Shown: piece by piece, positions 1-7,660 of the stretch
Position numbering within the stretch: position 1 is the stretch's first letter
Layout of the letters: every line of letters starts with the position of its first letter
Translations under genes and position numbers: made by a program
The notes under the pieces: generated by a model
Told to the model about the DNA's origin: nothing
The model's input: the letters and a program-made list of their open reading frames with translations, nothing else
Databases searched by the model: none
From: Paraburkholderia sp. BL23I1N1
GTDB taxonomy: Bacteria; Pseudomonadota; Gammaproteobacteria; Burkholderiales; Burkholderiaceae
Reading direction: 5' to 3'
DNA: 64,000 nt
Assembly: GCF_003610295.1 (NCBI RefSeq)
Contig: NZ_RAPV01000001.1
Span: 4,154,001 to 4,218,000 of the forward strand

Positions 1-346
1 AGCCACCCGAGCCACCCGAGCCACCCGAACCACCCGAACCACCCGAACCACCCGAACCACCCGAACCACCCGAACCACCCGAACCACCTGAGCCGCCGTC
101 CCCGCCGCCGCCGGAGCCGCCATGGCCACCGTTTCCAGAGCCGCCGCCGTCCCCGCCACCGGAACCGCCCGAGCCACCGGAGCCGCCAGAGCCACCGGAG
201 CCGCCATGACCACCGTTTCCTGAACCGCCCCCGTCTCCGCCACCCGAACCGCCGGAGCCACCATCGCCGGAACCACCACCGTACCCACCATCGCCGGAAC
301 CACCACCGTACCCACCATCGCCGGAACCACCACCGTACCCACCGCC
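1..346. repeat. Nested in-frame minisatellites in the glycine-rich gene
   Basis: Positions 1-90 hold about ten copies of a 9-bp unit (gccacccga/accacccga) that encodes Ser-Gly-Gly on the minus strand. Positions 266-346 hold three copies of a 27-bp unit encoding GGYGGGSGD. Between them, a longer imperfect module encoding GDGGGSGNGGHGG occurs twice. All units are multiples of three, so copy-number change would alter protein length without breaking the frame. Confidence 0.85.
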
Positions 347-664
347 ATAACCGCCAATGCCACCGCCTGCAAAACCGCCGCCGTACCCCGAGCCGGAAAC
401 CGAAACGCCACCCCAGGACGAGGTGCCGCCAAAACCAGAGCCACTACTAACACCCGAACCACTGCCGGCCCACCCGCTGGGGGTGCCGCCGCTTCCTGTC
501 CATGAGAAGCCCGATCCCGGTTGCCCGGGTGTCGTCCATCCGCCGCCTTGCGTGAGCGAGGTGGGCGGCGTGGACGTGACATCTCCAGCCTGACACGAAG
601 TGGCTAGCGACCACCATAGGAGTGCGCTTGCCGACGCAACGAGAGTGTGTTTGAAGGGAGCCAT
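1..664 (-). CDS. Secreted glycine-rich repeat protein (3' end beyond window)
   Basis: Read on the minus strand, an ATG at 664 opens a frame that stays open to the left edge, so at least 221 codons are present and the C-terminus is missing. The start has a good ribosome site (AAAGGA, 6 nt away). The N-terminus MAPFKHTLVASASALLWW looks like a signal peptide, with probable cleavage after CQA near residue 25. The mature part is low complexity: a Ser/Gly/Trp-rich section to about residue 100, then GGYGGGSGD repeats, then GGSGGS and GGGDGGGSGNGGHGG repeats. There is no catalytic domain. Such proteins are usually structural, matrix or adhesive, which here is inference. A sigma-54-like promoter and GTTAC motifs lie upstream. 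The repeats carry a risk of assembly collapse. Confidence 0.75.
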   Translation of the reverse strand, partial: MAPFKHTLVASASALLWWSLATSCQAGDVTSTPPTSLTQGGGWTTPGQPGSGFSWTGSGGTPSGWAGSGSGVSSGSGFGGTSSWGGVSVSGSGYGGGFAGGGIGGYGGGYGGGSGDGGYGGGSGDGGYGGGSGDGGSGGSGGGDGGGSGNGGHGGSGGSGGSGGSGGSGGGDGGGSGNGGHGGSGGGGDGGSGGSGGSGGSGGSGGSGGSGGSGGSGGSGG

Positions 665-862
665 GATTAGTCCTTTCGCGATGAAATCGCGTCCTGATTG
701 GTCAAAGGTGTAATCAGTGCCCCCGGAAAACCGCTGATCGGTCTTTCAGAAAACGATTGCTGTGTGCCCGACATCGCGTTTGTGCGCGTCGCCTTCGTTT
801 AGTTTTAGAGCCGCGTGCGGTAACGCTGTGCTTGTGTGTGCTTTGCTTGGGCATTTGACCTT

Positions 863-878
863 TGCAAGTTCCGAGCCA
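863..878 (-). promoter_or_regulatory. Sigma-54 (-24/-12) promoter for the glycine-rich gene
   Basis: On the minus strand the sequence TTGGCTCGGAACTTGCA has the invariant GG-N10-GC spacing and differs from the consensus TTGGCACG-N4-TTGCA at one position. Transcription would begin near 852 and leave a leader of about 190 nt before the start codon at 664. No stronger promoter was seen in the 665-1205 gap, which holds no convincing gene. Confidence 0.6.
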
Positions 879-1014
879 ACGCGCCGGTGACGGAGCACGA
901 CACAATCCGCGCATCGGCAGTGCCGGAATTGAGTGGCGTGCGGTAGGAAGGAGCTTGCTGGACAAGCTTGATCAGGCGGGGTGTGGAATACGGTGACGGC
1001 ACCGCGTGTCGCGT

Positions 1015-1058
1015 GTTACGTCCGGGGTGTTACGTGTTCCCGACACGTCGAACGTAAC
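1015..1058. promoter_or_regulatory. Cluster of GTTACG motifs, candidate enhancer site
   Basis: GTTACG occurs at 1015-1020 and 1029-1034, with the inverted form CGTAAC at 1053-1058. The cluster sits about 140-180 bp upstream of the -24 element at 878, a usual distance for a sigma-54 activator. The same GTTAC core is clustered upstream of the second sigma-54 promoter, at 52161-52194. Binding by an enhancer-binding protein is inferred. The rest of the 665-1205 gap shows nothing else I can support. Confidence 0.45.
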
Positions 1059-1205
1059 TTCACCGTTATGCTGCGCGCCGCGCAATAGTTCAGACCAAAG
1101 GCGGCGTTGTCATAATACGGAGTCCGATGTATCAAGGCGCGTGTTGGAAACGCGTGTTTGGATTTTCACCGGCTCCGTATTTTTTGCAGTGCAGCAGCTT
1201 GCGCG

Positions 1206-2315
1206 TTAGCGCCCGGATTTGAGCTGGGTCCATAGCCGGTTTTGAAGGCGCAGGATATCGGCCGGCAAAGGCAATGACAGGATGAGCGATTTCATCTTTT
1301 CGCCGCGAGGGTAGATCGCTTCGTTATCGAGGATGGCCGGTTTCACGTAAGCACGGGCAGCAGCGTTTGCGTTGGGATAGAAAACCTGATTGGTGATCGC
1401 CGCGCTGACCTTGGGCTGAAGGATGTAATTGATCCATTGCATCGCCGCTTCTGGGTGAGGCGCATCTTTGGGAACGCCCATCAGATCGAACCACAACACG
1501 CCGTCGCCTTTGGGAATGACGTAGCGAATCTCGTACAAGCGACGGGCTTCTTCGGCACGCCGCTTCGCGATCCCGACGTCGCCCGACCACCCTAGCGCGA
1601 TGCAGACATCATTGTTGGCGAGGTCATTGATGTAGCCGGAAGAATTGAACTGGGTGATGTACGGGCGAATGGTTTTGAGCAGCTTGTAGACGGCCTGATA
1701 ATCGGCAGGGTTGGTGCTGTTCGGATCCTTATGCAGGTAGATCAAGCCAACCGAGAAAGCGTCTTCTGCTGAGTCGAGCATGGACACACCGCAGGTTTTC
1801 AGCTTGGATACGTATTGCGGATCGAACAGCAGGTCCCAGCTGTCGTACGGTGCGTCCTTGCCCAGGATTTGCGTCACTTTCGTGACGTTGTAGCCGATGC
1901 CATCCGTTCCCCATGACCATGGCACCGTGTATTGATTGCCCGGATCGGCTGACGCAAGCATTTTCATGAGCACGGGATCCAGATTGGCCAGATTGGGAAT
2001 CTTGCTCTTGTCGAGTTTCCGGTAGACGCCTGCTTCAATCTGCTTGCCGGCATAGGCGGACGATGGCACGACCACGTCATAGCCCGAGGATCCGCTCAGC
2101 AACTTTGCCTGCAAGGTGTCGTCGCCGTCATAGACGTCGTATCGCGTGTGAATGCCGGTTTCCTTTTCGAAGCCCGATACGGTGTCCTCGGCGATATTGT
2201 CCGACCAGTTGTAGACATTCAGCTCTTCGGCTTGAACATGGTTTGTGGTCAGAGCAAGCGTCCCCGATGCTGCGAGGATTCCGGTCACGACAGTGATGAG
2301 ATGACGGGCTGTCAT
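1206..2315 (-). CDS. PotF-like polyamine-type ABC substrate-binding protein
   Basis: This 369-residue protein has a Sec signal peptide of about 29 residues ending VQA, then ELNVYNWSDNIAEDT, the typical beginning of PotD/PotF periplasmic binding proteins. The family motif YDVVVPSS and the pocket segment VPWSWGTDGIGYN follow, and full length matches the family. It should bind putrescine, spermidine or a related amine in the periplasm for an ABC importer. No permease or ATPase gene is adjacent, so the membrane partners are encoded elsewhere. It lies 48 nt downstream of the DmpA-type aminopeptidase on the same strand, has an AAAGG ribosome site, and is probably co-transcribed. The ligand is not determined by the sequence. 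Confidence 0.85.
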   Translation of the reverse strand: MTARHLITVVTGILAASGTLALTTNHVQAEELNVYNWSDNIAEDTVSGFEKETGIHTRYDVYDGDDTLQAKLLSGSSGYDVVVPSSAYAGKQIEAGVYRKLDKSKIPNLANLDPVLMKMLASADPGNQYTVPWSWGTDGIGYNVTKVTQILGKDAPYDSWDLLFDPQYVSKLKTCGVSMLDSAEDAFSVGLIYLHKDPNSTNPADYQAVYKLLKTIRPYITQFNSSGYINDLANNDVCIALGWSGDVGIAKRRAEEARRLYEIRYVIPKGDGVLWFDLMGVPKDAPHPEAAMQWINYILQPKVSAAITNQVFYPNANAAARAYVKPAILDNEAIYPRGEKMKSLILSLPLPADILRLQNRLWTQLKSGR

Positions 2316-2363
2316 AGCGGCCTTTCGAATTTAATGAAGGAACTCATGCAAGAGGAAGACGCG

Positions 2364-3491
2364 TTACTCGGCTGAAGGGCGGTCCGCGTGATTGAAGTCG
2401 CGGCGCCAGCCCACTTGCTCCAGTGCTTTCAGCAGCCGGGCTGCGCCGAGCGCGGGAACATGAACGCCTCGACCTTCCATGTCCTCCGCAGCAACCAGTG
2501 CGTTGAGGATGGCTTCTTCGACCGCTTCCGCAGCGGCGACGAATAGCGGAGAAATGAAATCCAGATTGACGCTGCGCACACTGATGACAGGCTCGCCCGC
2601 TTTGCCGTAATCCGCCGCCGGTATGCTGCGGTTGCCTACCGAGAAGGCGATAAAAATGTCGCCACTCGAATATTCGGTGCCGCCGCCCACCCGGGCTAAT
2701 CCAATGCTCGCGCGTCGCGCAATCTGCTCGCACTGATGCGGAAGAAGCGGTGCGTCGGTTGCCAGCGTCACCACGATCGACCCCATTCCAGGGACGCCTG
2801 CCTGACGCCGGTCGAATGGCGATGGAAGATTTCGCAGCACCTCGCCAACCGGATAGCCGGCCACACGCAGCGCGTCGCGACGGCCGTAGTTCGCCTGGAC
2901 CAGCGCGCCGACGGTCCAGCCGCCTTCCTCGGGTGCGAGCTTGCGCGAGGCTGTTCCAATGCCGCCTTTGAACTCGTGACAAATCATGCCAGTGCCGCCG
3001 CCAACCGACCCTTCCGCGACCGGTCCGCTACGGGCCTCGGACTGCGCTTCGTGGACATGCGCCGCCGTGACGTGCTGCCCCCAGATGTCGTTCAGCACGC
3101 CGTCGAAGGTTTCCAGCACGACCGGCATGCACCAGTACTGGCTTTTGCCGACTGTTGCGCGTTCGGCGGCGACCAGTGCATCGTGAACCACGCCGACGCT
3201 GTGCGTGTTGGTGTAGGCAATGGGCGTGGTCAGCAATCCAGATTCGCGGATCCACTCCAGGCCGGTGGCATCGCCGTTTCCGTTGAGCACATGACAGCCT
3301 GCAAAACATGGTTCGAGCCGAGCGACGCCAGGGCGTGGTTCGATGATCGTCACGCCGGTTCGAATCGACCCTTCTGCTCGATTTTCGACCAGGGTACGAT
3401 GACCGACTCTGACGCCTTGCACGTCGGTAATGCTGTTAAATGGACCGGGCGTGCCTTGGCCAACTCGAACGCCGATGTCTCTGATACCCAT
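2364..3491 (-). CDS. P1-family (DmpA-type) self-cleaving aminopeptidase
   Basis: The 375-residue protein belongs to the peptidase family S58/P1 represented by DmpA (L-aminopeptidase, D-Ala-esterase/amidase). These Ntn-type enzymes cleave themselves at a Gly-Ser bond, freeing the catalytic Ser. Here that bond is Gly237-Ser238, within MGSIVVTLATDAPLLPHQ, which closely resembles DmpA. The segments ITDVQGVRVGH near residue 21 and GSVGGGTGMICHEFKGG near 161 are also family hallmarks. There is no signal peptide, so it acts in the cytoplasm. The start has a strong AGGAG. It is the first gene of an operon with the PotF-like protein, suggesting use of small amides or amine conjugates, which is inference. 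Confidence 0.9.
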   Translation of the reverse strand: MGIRDIGVRVGQGTPGPFNSITDVQGVRVGHRTLVENRAEGSIRTGVTIIEPRPGVARLEPCFAGCHVLNGNGDATGLEWIRESGLLTTPIAYTNTHSVGVVHDALVAAERATVGKSQYWCMPVVLETFDGVLNDIWGQHVTAAHVHEAQSEARSGPVAEGSVGGGTGMICHEFKGGIGTASRKLAPEEGGWTVGALVQANYGRRDALRVAGYPVGEVLRNLPSPFDRRQAGVPGMGSIVVTLATDAPLLPHQCEQIARRASIGLARVGGGTEYSSGDIFIAFSVGNRSIPAADYGKAGEPVISVRSVNLDFISPLFVAAAEAVEEAILNALVAAEDMEGRGVHVPALGAARLLKALEQVGWRRDFNHADRPSAE

Positions 3492-3614
3492 TCTTTTCTC
3501 CTGTATTGCTCGCTGCGAGCAAGCCTGTCGACGCGCGTGCGCCGGGGTACTGAGATGGTAGGGTGGGCGGCGACGGGTGAAAATCAGGCCGAAGGGCTAG
3601 AACGAAGGGGCGAC

Positions 3615-3632
3615 CTACCCTTTTAGGGGTAG
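3615..3632. promoter_or_regulatory. Perfect palindromic operator candidate before the LuxR-type gene
   Basis: CTACCCTTTTAGGGGTAG carries perfect 6-bp arms (CTACCC/GGGTAG) around a 6-bp spacer, 15 bp before the LuxR-type start codon in the divergent intergenic region 3492-3646. Size and symmetry fit a dimeric LuxR-family regulator acting on its own gene and perhaps on the divergent peptidase operon. No experimental site is known to me. Confidence 0.45.
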
Positions 3633-3646
3633 TTGGGGAAACTGGC

Positions 3647-4450
3647 ATGCAGCTTGAAGTAGCGGACGTTGCATTTCATCAGCGGCTTGGACGTCTGGTC
3701 GAAAAGCTCGACGACAAACAGTTCTGGCATGCGCTGATCGACCTGTTGCGTAAAGTGGTCCACTTTGACAACTGGGTGGTGATGATCTTCTGGCCCAACG
3801 GGAAACCCCAGTTGATCGCCGAGATCCAGGCGCGCACGCCGCACGACGAACTGTTCAAAGGGTATTTGAATGGCGTCTATTTGCTCGACCCGTTCTATCA
3901 ATTCAGTCTGGGCGCGATCAGCCCGGGCGTGTATTGCCTCGACGAAGTGGCGCCCGATCATTTCCGTGAAACCGAATATTTTCGCCGCTATTTTTCGGTG
4001 AACGTGCTGGAAGATGAGGTGCAGTTTCTGGCGCCACTGCCGGCGGGCGGAACGCTGTCGGTGTCGATGGGCAGCGAACGCCGCTTTAGCTCGACAGAAA
4101 TCGGAACCCTTTGTCTTTACGGCTCATGGTTACTACCGTTGATGTCCCATGCCCTGTCGGCACAGACTGCCGTGCTCGTGCCGCCGGTGAGTTCACCCGC
4201 GGGAAGTGACCGTCGCCTTCACTTCGAACAGGCGTTGCGCAAGCGGTCCAATGCGTCCTTGACTAATCGGGAAATTGAAATCGCGCTGATGATTCTTGCC
4301 GGTCATTCAACTAAAAATATGGCAAGGCTACTTGGGGTGTCGCCTGCGACAGCCAAGGTTCATCGGCGCAATCTTTATAGGAAGCTGGATATCTCGTCCC
4401 AGGCGACGCTATTTCTGCTCATCATGGATGAAGAGCCGGAGGCAAGCTGA
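3647..4450 (+). CDS. LuxR-family transcriptional regulator
   Basis: The 267-residue protein ends with a clear LuxR/GerE helix-turn-helix at residues 205-258 (LTNREIEIALMILAG..., with ...VSPATAKVHRRNLYRKL). The N-terminal 170 residues form a Trp- and Phe-rich sensory region without a receiver-domain Asp pocket, more like the ligand-binding LuxR group than a response regulator. No autoinducer synthase gene is nearby, so it would be a 'solo'. It is divergent from the dmpA-like/potF-like operon across 155 bp that contain a perfect palindrome. Control of that operon in response to an amine- or amide-type ligand is a reasonable inference, not shown. Confidence 0.85.
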   Translation: MQLEVADVAFHQRLGRLVEKLDDKQFWHALIDLLRKVVHFDNWVVMIFWPNGKPQLIAEIQARTPHDELFKGYLNGVYLLDPFYQFSLGAISPGVYCLDEVAPDHFRETEYFRRYFSVNVLEDEVQFLAPLPAGGTLSVSMGSERRFSSTEIGTLCLYGSWLLPLMSHALSAQTAVLVPPVSSPAGSDRRLHFEQALRKRSNASLTNREIEIALMILAGHSTKNMARLLGVSPATAKVHRRNLYRKLDISSQATLFLLIMDEEPEAS

Positions 4451-4627
4451 GGCGACCGGGCCTGATCGACGATCCCAGGAACGACGCGTCTGAGCCAACC
4501 GTCCCAATTGTTCACCGTAGTGGTCTGATGTCTTGTGTCAAATCGATCGAAATGCCTAGTTTACTCAAGCGCTCGCCCAATCTGCCGTTAAACGTGTCAT
4601 CGTACAACGTTGGATTGGGAACGCGGC

Positions 4628-6181
4628 ATGCGAAACGTATCGGTTCGAAACAGTCTTCTGGGTGTATTGCTGATTTTTGCCGCGATGATTTTGCTGGGTG
4701 GGGTGGTCGGAATCACCTCGCTCAGTCGCTCGACTAGCAATCTCGCGCGCATCCATCAGATTGCGACTCAGGAAATTCTCGTCAACGACGGATACAAGGA
4801 TTCCACCCGTACCCGCGCCGCGTTGACGCGAGCCTACTCGGCCCTGAAGGAGCGCAACGACGAGGCAACGCGAGACTCGGCGTTGAAAAGCGCGGGGACG
4901 ACGCTGGACCGGGCGGCTACCGAAACAGAGTCGTTTCGCAGTGCGGCGTCATTTCTTGGCCAGAACGACGAGTTGAAGCGGCAACTGATCGAATCGTCGG
5001 TCAATCTTGCAACGATCCTGAAGAAAGCCGCCGATGCGCTGCGTGCCGGCGATACGAACGCTTACGCCGCGATCAACGATCACGACATTACGGCGGCGGG
5101 TGTGGCGTATTCGGTGAACGTCGAGAAATTCCAGAGCATCGCGAACACGCTCTCGACCGATGCCATCGCGCAGGCGGATCGCGAATATACGTGGGTCGTC
5201 AGCCTGGTCGCTGTCGGGGTGGGCGGTGCGCTTCTGCTGATCGTCGCCACCCATTTCGCGCTGCGGCGCATCGTGACGGCGCCGCTGAAGAACGCCGCCA
5301 GCCTGCTCGATCGAATCGCGGCGAACGATCTGACGGCGAGTATTCCGGAGGCGAGCGGTAACGAGATCGGTCAGTTGTTCGCGGCGATGGAACGGATGCA
5401 GCGTGGTTTGTCCCAGACCGTGGCGAACGTGCGCAATAGTTGCGAGGCTATTTACAGCGGGGCGCGGGAGATCGCCGCCGGCAATCTCGATCTGTCGAGC
5501 CGCACGGAGCAGCAGTCCGCGGCGCTGGAAGAAACGGCAGCCAGCATGGAACAACTGACGTCGACCGTCAAACAGAATGCGGACAACGCGCAGCAGGCAA
5601 GTACACAGGCGTCGAATGCGGCCGATGTCGCGCAGGGTGGCGGCGAAGTCGTGGAGCGCGCTATCCAGACGATGAGCGCAATCAGTCAAAGCTCGCGCAA
5701 GATCGCCGAGATCACTGGGCTGATCGACAGTATTGCGTTTCAGACCAATATCCTTGCGTTGAACGCGGCGGTCGAGTCGGCGAGGGCGGGCGAGCAGGGG
5801 CGTGGCTTCGCCGTGGTCGCCAGCGAGGTGCGCAGTCTCGCGCTGCGCAGCGCGGATGCCGCGCGCGAGATCAAGGTGTTGATCGGCGCGTCGGTGGAGG
5901 ACGTCGCGAACGGCAATAGCCTGGTCACCCAGGCGGGGCAGTCGATGAAAGACATTGTCGGCGCGGTGCGCAGCGTGGCCACCATCATGAATGAAATCAA
6001 GGCAGCGACGATCGAGCAGAGCGCCGGCATCGAGCAGGTCGGGCAGGCCGTGACGCAGATGGACCAGGTCACCCAGCAGAATGCAGCGCTCGTCGAAGAG
6101 GCCGCCGCTGCCGCGAGCGCGCTCGAGCAGCGGGCGCAGTCAATGACGGATGCCGTCTCGGCATTTCGTCTCGCCAGGTAG
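4628..6181 (+). CDS. Methyl-accepting chemotaxis protein (Tar-type)
   Basis: From the ATG at 4628 the protein has 517 residues. The start is chosen because MRNVSVRNSLLGVLLIF is the usual beginning and TTGGGA precedes it; a TTG at 4610 is the alternative. Order: a transmembrane helix at about residues 8-30, a periplasmic four-helix-type sensor, a second helix near 183-205, a HAMP domain, and a cytoplasmic signalling coil. The hairpin tip IAFQTNILALNAAVESARAG is the canonical CheA/CheW contact. It stands alone without che genes, so it feeds a chemotaxis system encoded elsewhere. The ligand cannot be read from the sequence. A 10-bp stem-loop follows the stop codon. Confidence 0.95.
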   Translation: MRNVSVRNSLLGVLLIFAAMILLGGVVGITSLSRSTSNLARIHQIATQEILVNDGYKDSTRTRAALTRAYSALKERNDEATRDSALKSAGTTLDRAATETESFRSAASFLGQNDELKRQLIESSVNLATILKKAADALRAGDTNAYAAINDHDITAAGVAYSVNVEKFQSIANTLSTDAIAQADREYTWVVSLVAVGVGGALLLIVATHFALRRIVTAPLKNAASLLDRIAANDLTASIPEASGNEIGQLFAAMERMQRGLSQTVANVRNSCEAIYSGAREIAAGNLDLSSRTEQQSAALEETAASMEQLTSTVKQNADNAQQASTQASNAADVAQGGGEVVERAIQTMSAISQSSRKIAEITGLIDSIAFQTNILALNAAVESARAGEQGRGFAVVASEVRSLALRSADAAREIKVLIGASVEDVANGNSLVTQAGQSMKDIVGAVRSVATIMNEIKAATIEQSAGIEQVGQAVTQMDQVTQQNAALVEEAAAAASALEQRAQSMTDAVSAFRLAR

Positions 6182-6191
6182 TGTTCACTAC

Positions 6192-6220
6192 GTGCGATCG
6201 GGGCGAGGCGCCGATCGCAC
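6192..6220 (+). terminator. Stem-loop after the chemoreceptor gene
   Basis: GTGCGATCGG and CCGATCGCAC form a perfect 10-bp stem with a 9-nt loop, starting 10 nt after the stop codon. TTTT appears only at 6227-6230, so it is a plausible but not canonical intrinsic terminator. Confidence 0.5.
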
Positions 6221-6314
6221 GGTCGATTTTCAGGCGAACCCACGGCGTCGTTCGACGCCTTGTCGCGTGCGTTTGCGTTGGACCATTCCAATCATTTTTC
6301 ATCGGAGTATGAGC

Positions 6315-7415
6315 ATGAACGTTAAAGGCATTCTGAGTGCAGGCGTAATCATGTTGGCGGGTGCTGCCGTGCCTTGCATCTCGCAGGCCGCCACGTACGC
6401 CTACGTATCGAATGCCGATAGCCAGGATATTTCGGTCTTCAATCTCGACAAATCGAATGGCTCGATGACGGCCGTGGAGACGGTGGGTGTCGGCGGAACC
6501 GTGATGCCGATGTCATTTTCGCCCGACCATCTCCGGCTCTACGCCGGGCTGCGCTCGAAGCCGTATCGCGTGGTGAGCTTCGCAGTCAATCCGCTCGACG
6601 GCCGGCTGATTGAACTCGGCAGGGCGCCACTCGCCGACAGCATGGCGTATGTCTCGACGGACGCGACCGGGCGCTACCTCTTTTCAGCGTCGTATGGTGG
6701 CAACCTTCTGGCGGTCAACCGGATCGGCGCAGATGGCGTGGCCGGCGACGTGCAGCAGACGATTGGCACCGGCCCCATGGCTCACGCCATCCGGAATGCC
6801 CCCGACAACCGCTACGTGTTCGCGTCCGTACTTGGCGCGGATGCCTGGCTGCGTCTGAAGTTCGATGCATCGACCGGACAGTTGACCGAGGACGCCGCGC
6901 CCGCGTATTCGTTGCCACCGAAATCGGGACCTCGACACTTCGTGTTCTCGGCGGATCATCGCTTTGCCTACCTGATCGATGAGCTCGATGGCAAGCTGCA
7001 CGTGCTCGCCTTCGACGGTGCGCGCGACACCGTCAAACCGGTTCAGACGATCTCCATTCTGCCGCCCAATTTTTGGGGCGACAAGCCGTGGGGAGCGGAT
7101 CTCCACCTGACGCCGGACGGGCGCTTCCTGTATGCGTCGGAGCGCACGTCGAGCACACTCGCGGCGTACAAGATCAGCGCGGCATCGGGCAAGCTGACGC
7201 GCATCGGAACGTTCCAGACCGAAAAGCAGCCGCGTGGATTCAATATCGATCCCTCCGGCCAGTACTTGCTCGCGGTGGGTCAGTTGTCGACGAATCTGAG
7301 TGCCTATCGCATCGACTGTAAGACGGGCGCCTTGAGTGCGATCGGGCAATATCCGGTCGGCAAGGGGGCGAACTGGGTCGAGATCGTCGAGTTTGACGGA
7401 ACCGCTGCCCCTTGA
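6315..7415 (+). CDS. Periplasmic seven-bladed beta-propeller lactonase-family protein
   Basis: With the ATG at 6315 (GGAG 7 nt upstream; the ATG at 6309 is too close to it) the product has 366 residues. Residues 1-25 (MNVKGILSAGVIMLAGAAVP... ending SQA) are a Sec signal peptide. The rest consists of repeated blades with motifs such as TYAYVSNADSQDISVFNLD, GPRHFVFSADHRFAYLIDEL and GADLHLTPDGRFLYASERTS, which match the Pgl/YbhE lactonase family. Cytoplasmic relatives hydrolyse 6-phosphogluconolactone, but an exported copy must act on another lactone or have another role. It stands alone between the chemoreceptor and a relic. Confidence 0.85.
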   Translation: MNVKGILSAGVIMLAGAAVPCISQAATYAYVSNADSQDISVFNLDKSNGSMTAVETVGVGGTVMPMSFSPDHLRLYAGLRSKPYRVVSFAVNPLDGRLIELGRAPLADSMAYVSTDATGRYLFSASYGGNLLAVNRIGADGVAGDVQQTIGTGPMAHAIRNAPDNRYVFASVLGADAWLRLKFDASTGQLTEDAAPAYSLPPKSGPRHFVFSADHRFAYLIDELDGKLHVLAFDGARDTVKPVQTISILPPNFWGDKPWGADLHLTPDGRFLYASERTSSTLAAYKISAASGKLTRIGTFQTEKQPRGFNIDPSGQYLLAVGQLSTNLSAYRIDCKTGALSAIGQYPVGKGANWVEIVEFDGTAAP

Positions 7416-7418
7416 AGT

Positions 7419-7610
7419 TTAGGTCCGGATGATTGTGCCGCGCGTTTGCCTGTTCGACGCTGCCTCGATATCGCCCATAATATCGGTCACGCGCTGTACC
7501 ACGCGTATGACATCGGTGATCGTGTTGCCGGTCTTTTCAGCGAGCGGCGAGTTGTGCTGATTGAGCCGACTCGCAACCCTTTCAATGGGGTTATTGCTCG
7601 CTGGAGTCAC
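7419..7610 (-). pseudogene. Relic of a methyl-accepting chemotaxis protein
   Basis: The minus-strand frame reads LAEKTGNTITDVIRVVQRV followed by TDIMGDIEAASNRQTRG. This closely matches the segment of Tar-type chemoreceptors just after the signalling tip (typically EAGxTMxEIVxSVxRVTDIMxEIxAASxEQSxGI). Only about 40-45 residues are recognisable. The frame ends with a stop codon a few residues later, and the sensor, HAMP and tip are missing. It is a decayed remnant, not a functional gene, left between the lactonase and the KfrA-like gene. Confidence 0.6.
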
Positions 7611-7660
7611 GTATTGGGTACGCTATCTACTGCCAGGTCGCATGGAGCTTTGAGGCGCTT

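Noticed and set aside
266..346. Regularly spaced repeats as a CRISPR array
   Set aside because: The units are directly adjacent, in frame and encode glycine-rich peptide. There are no spacers and no cas genes.
714..1209. Three open frames of 65-83 codons in the first intergenic gap
   Set aside because: They overlap each other, have no good ribosome sites and lie across the promoter region of the glycine-rich gene.
2736..3626. Long plus-strand open frame of 296 codons
   Set aside because: It lies opposite the DmpA-type gene, which has clear family motifs, and its translation is Arg/His/Cys-rich with no domain.
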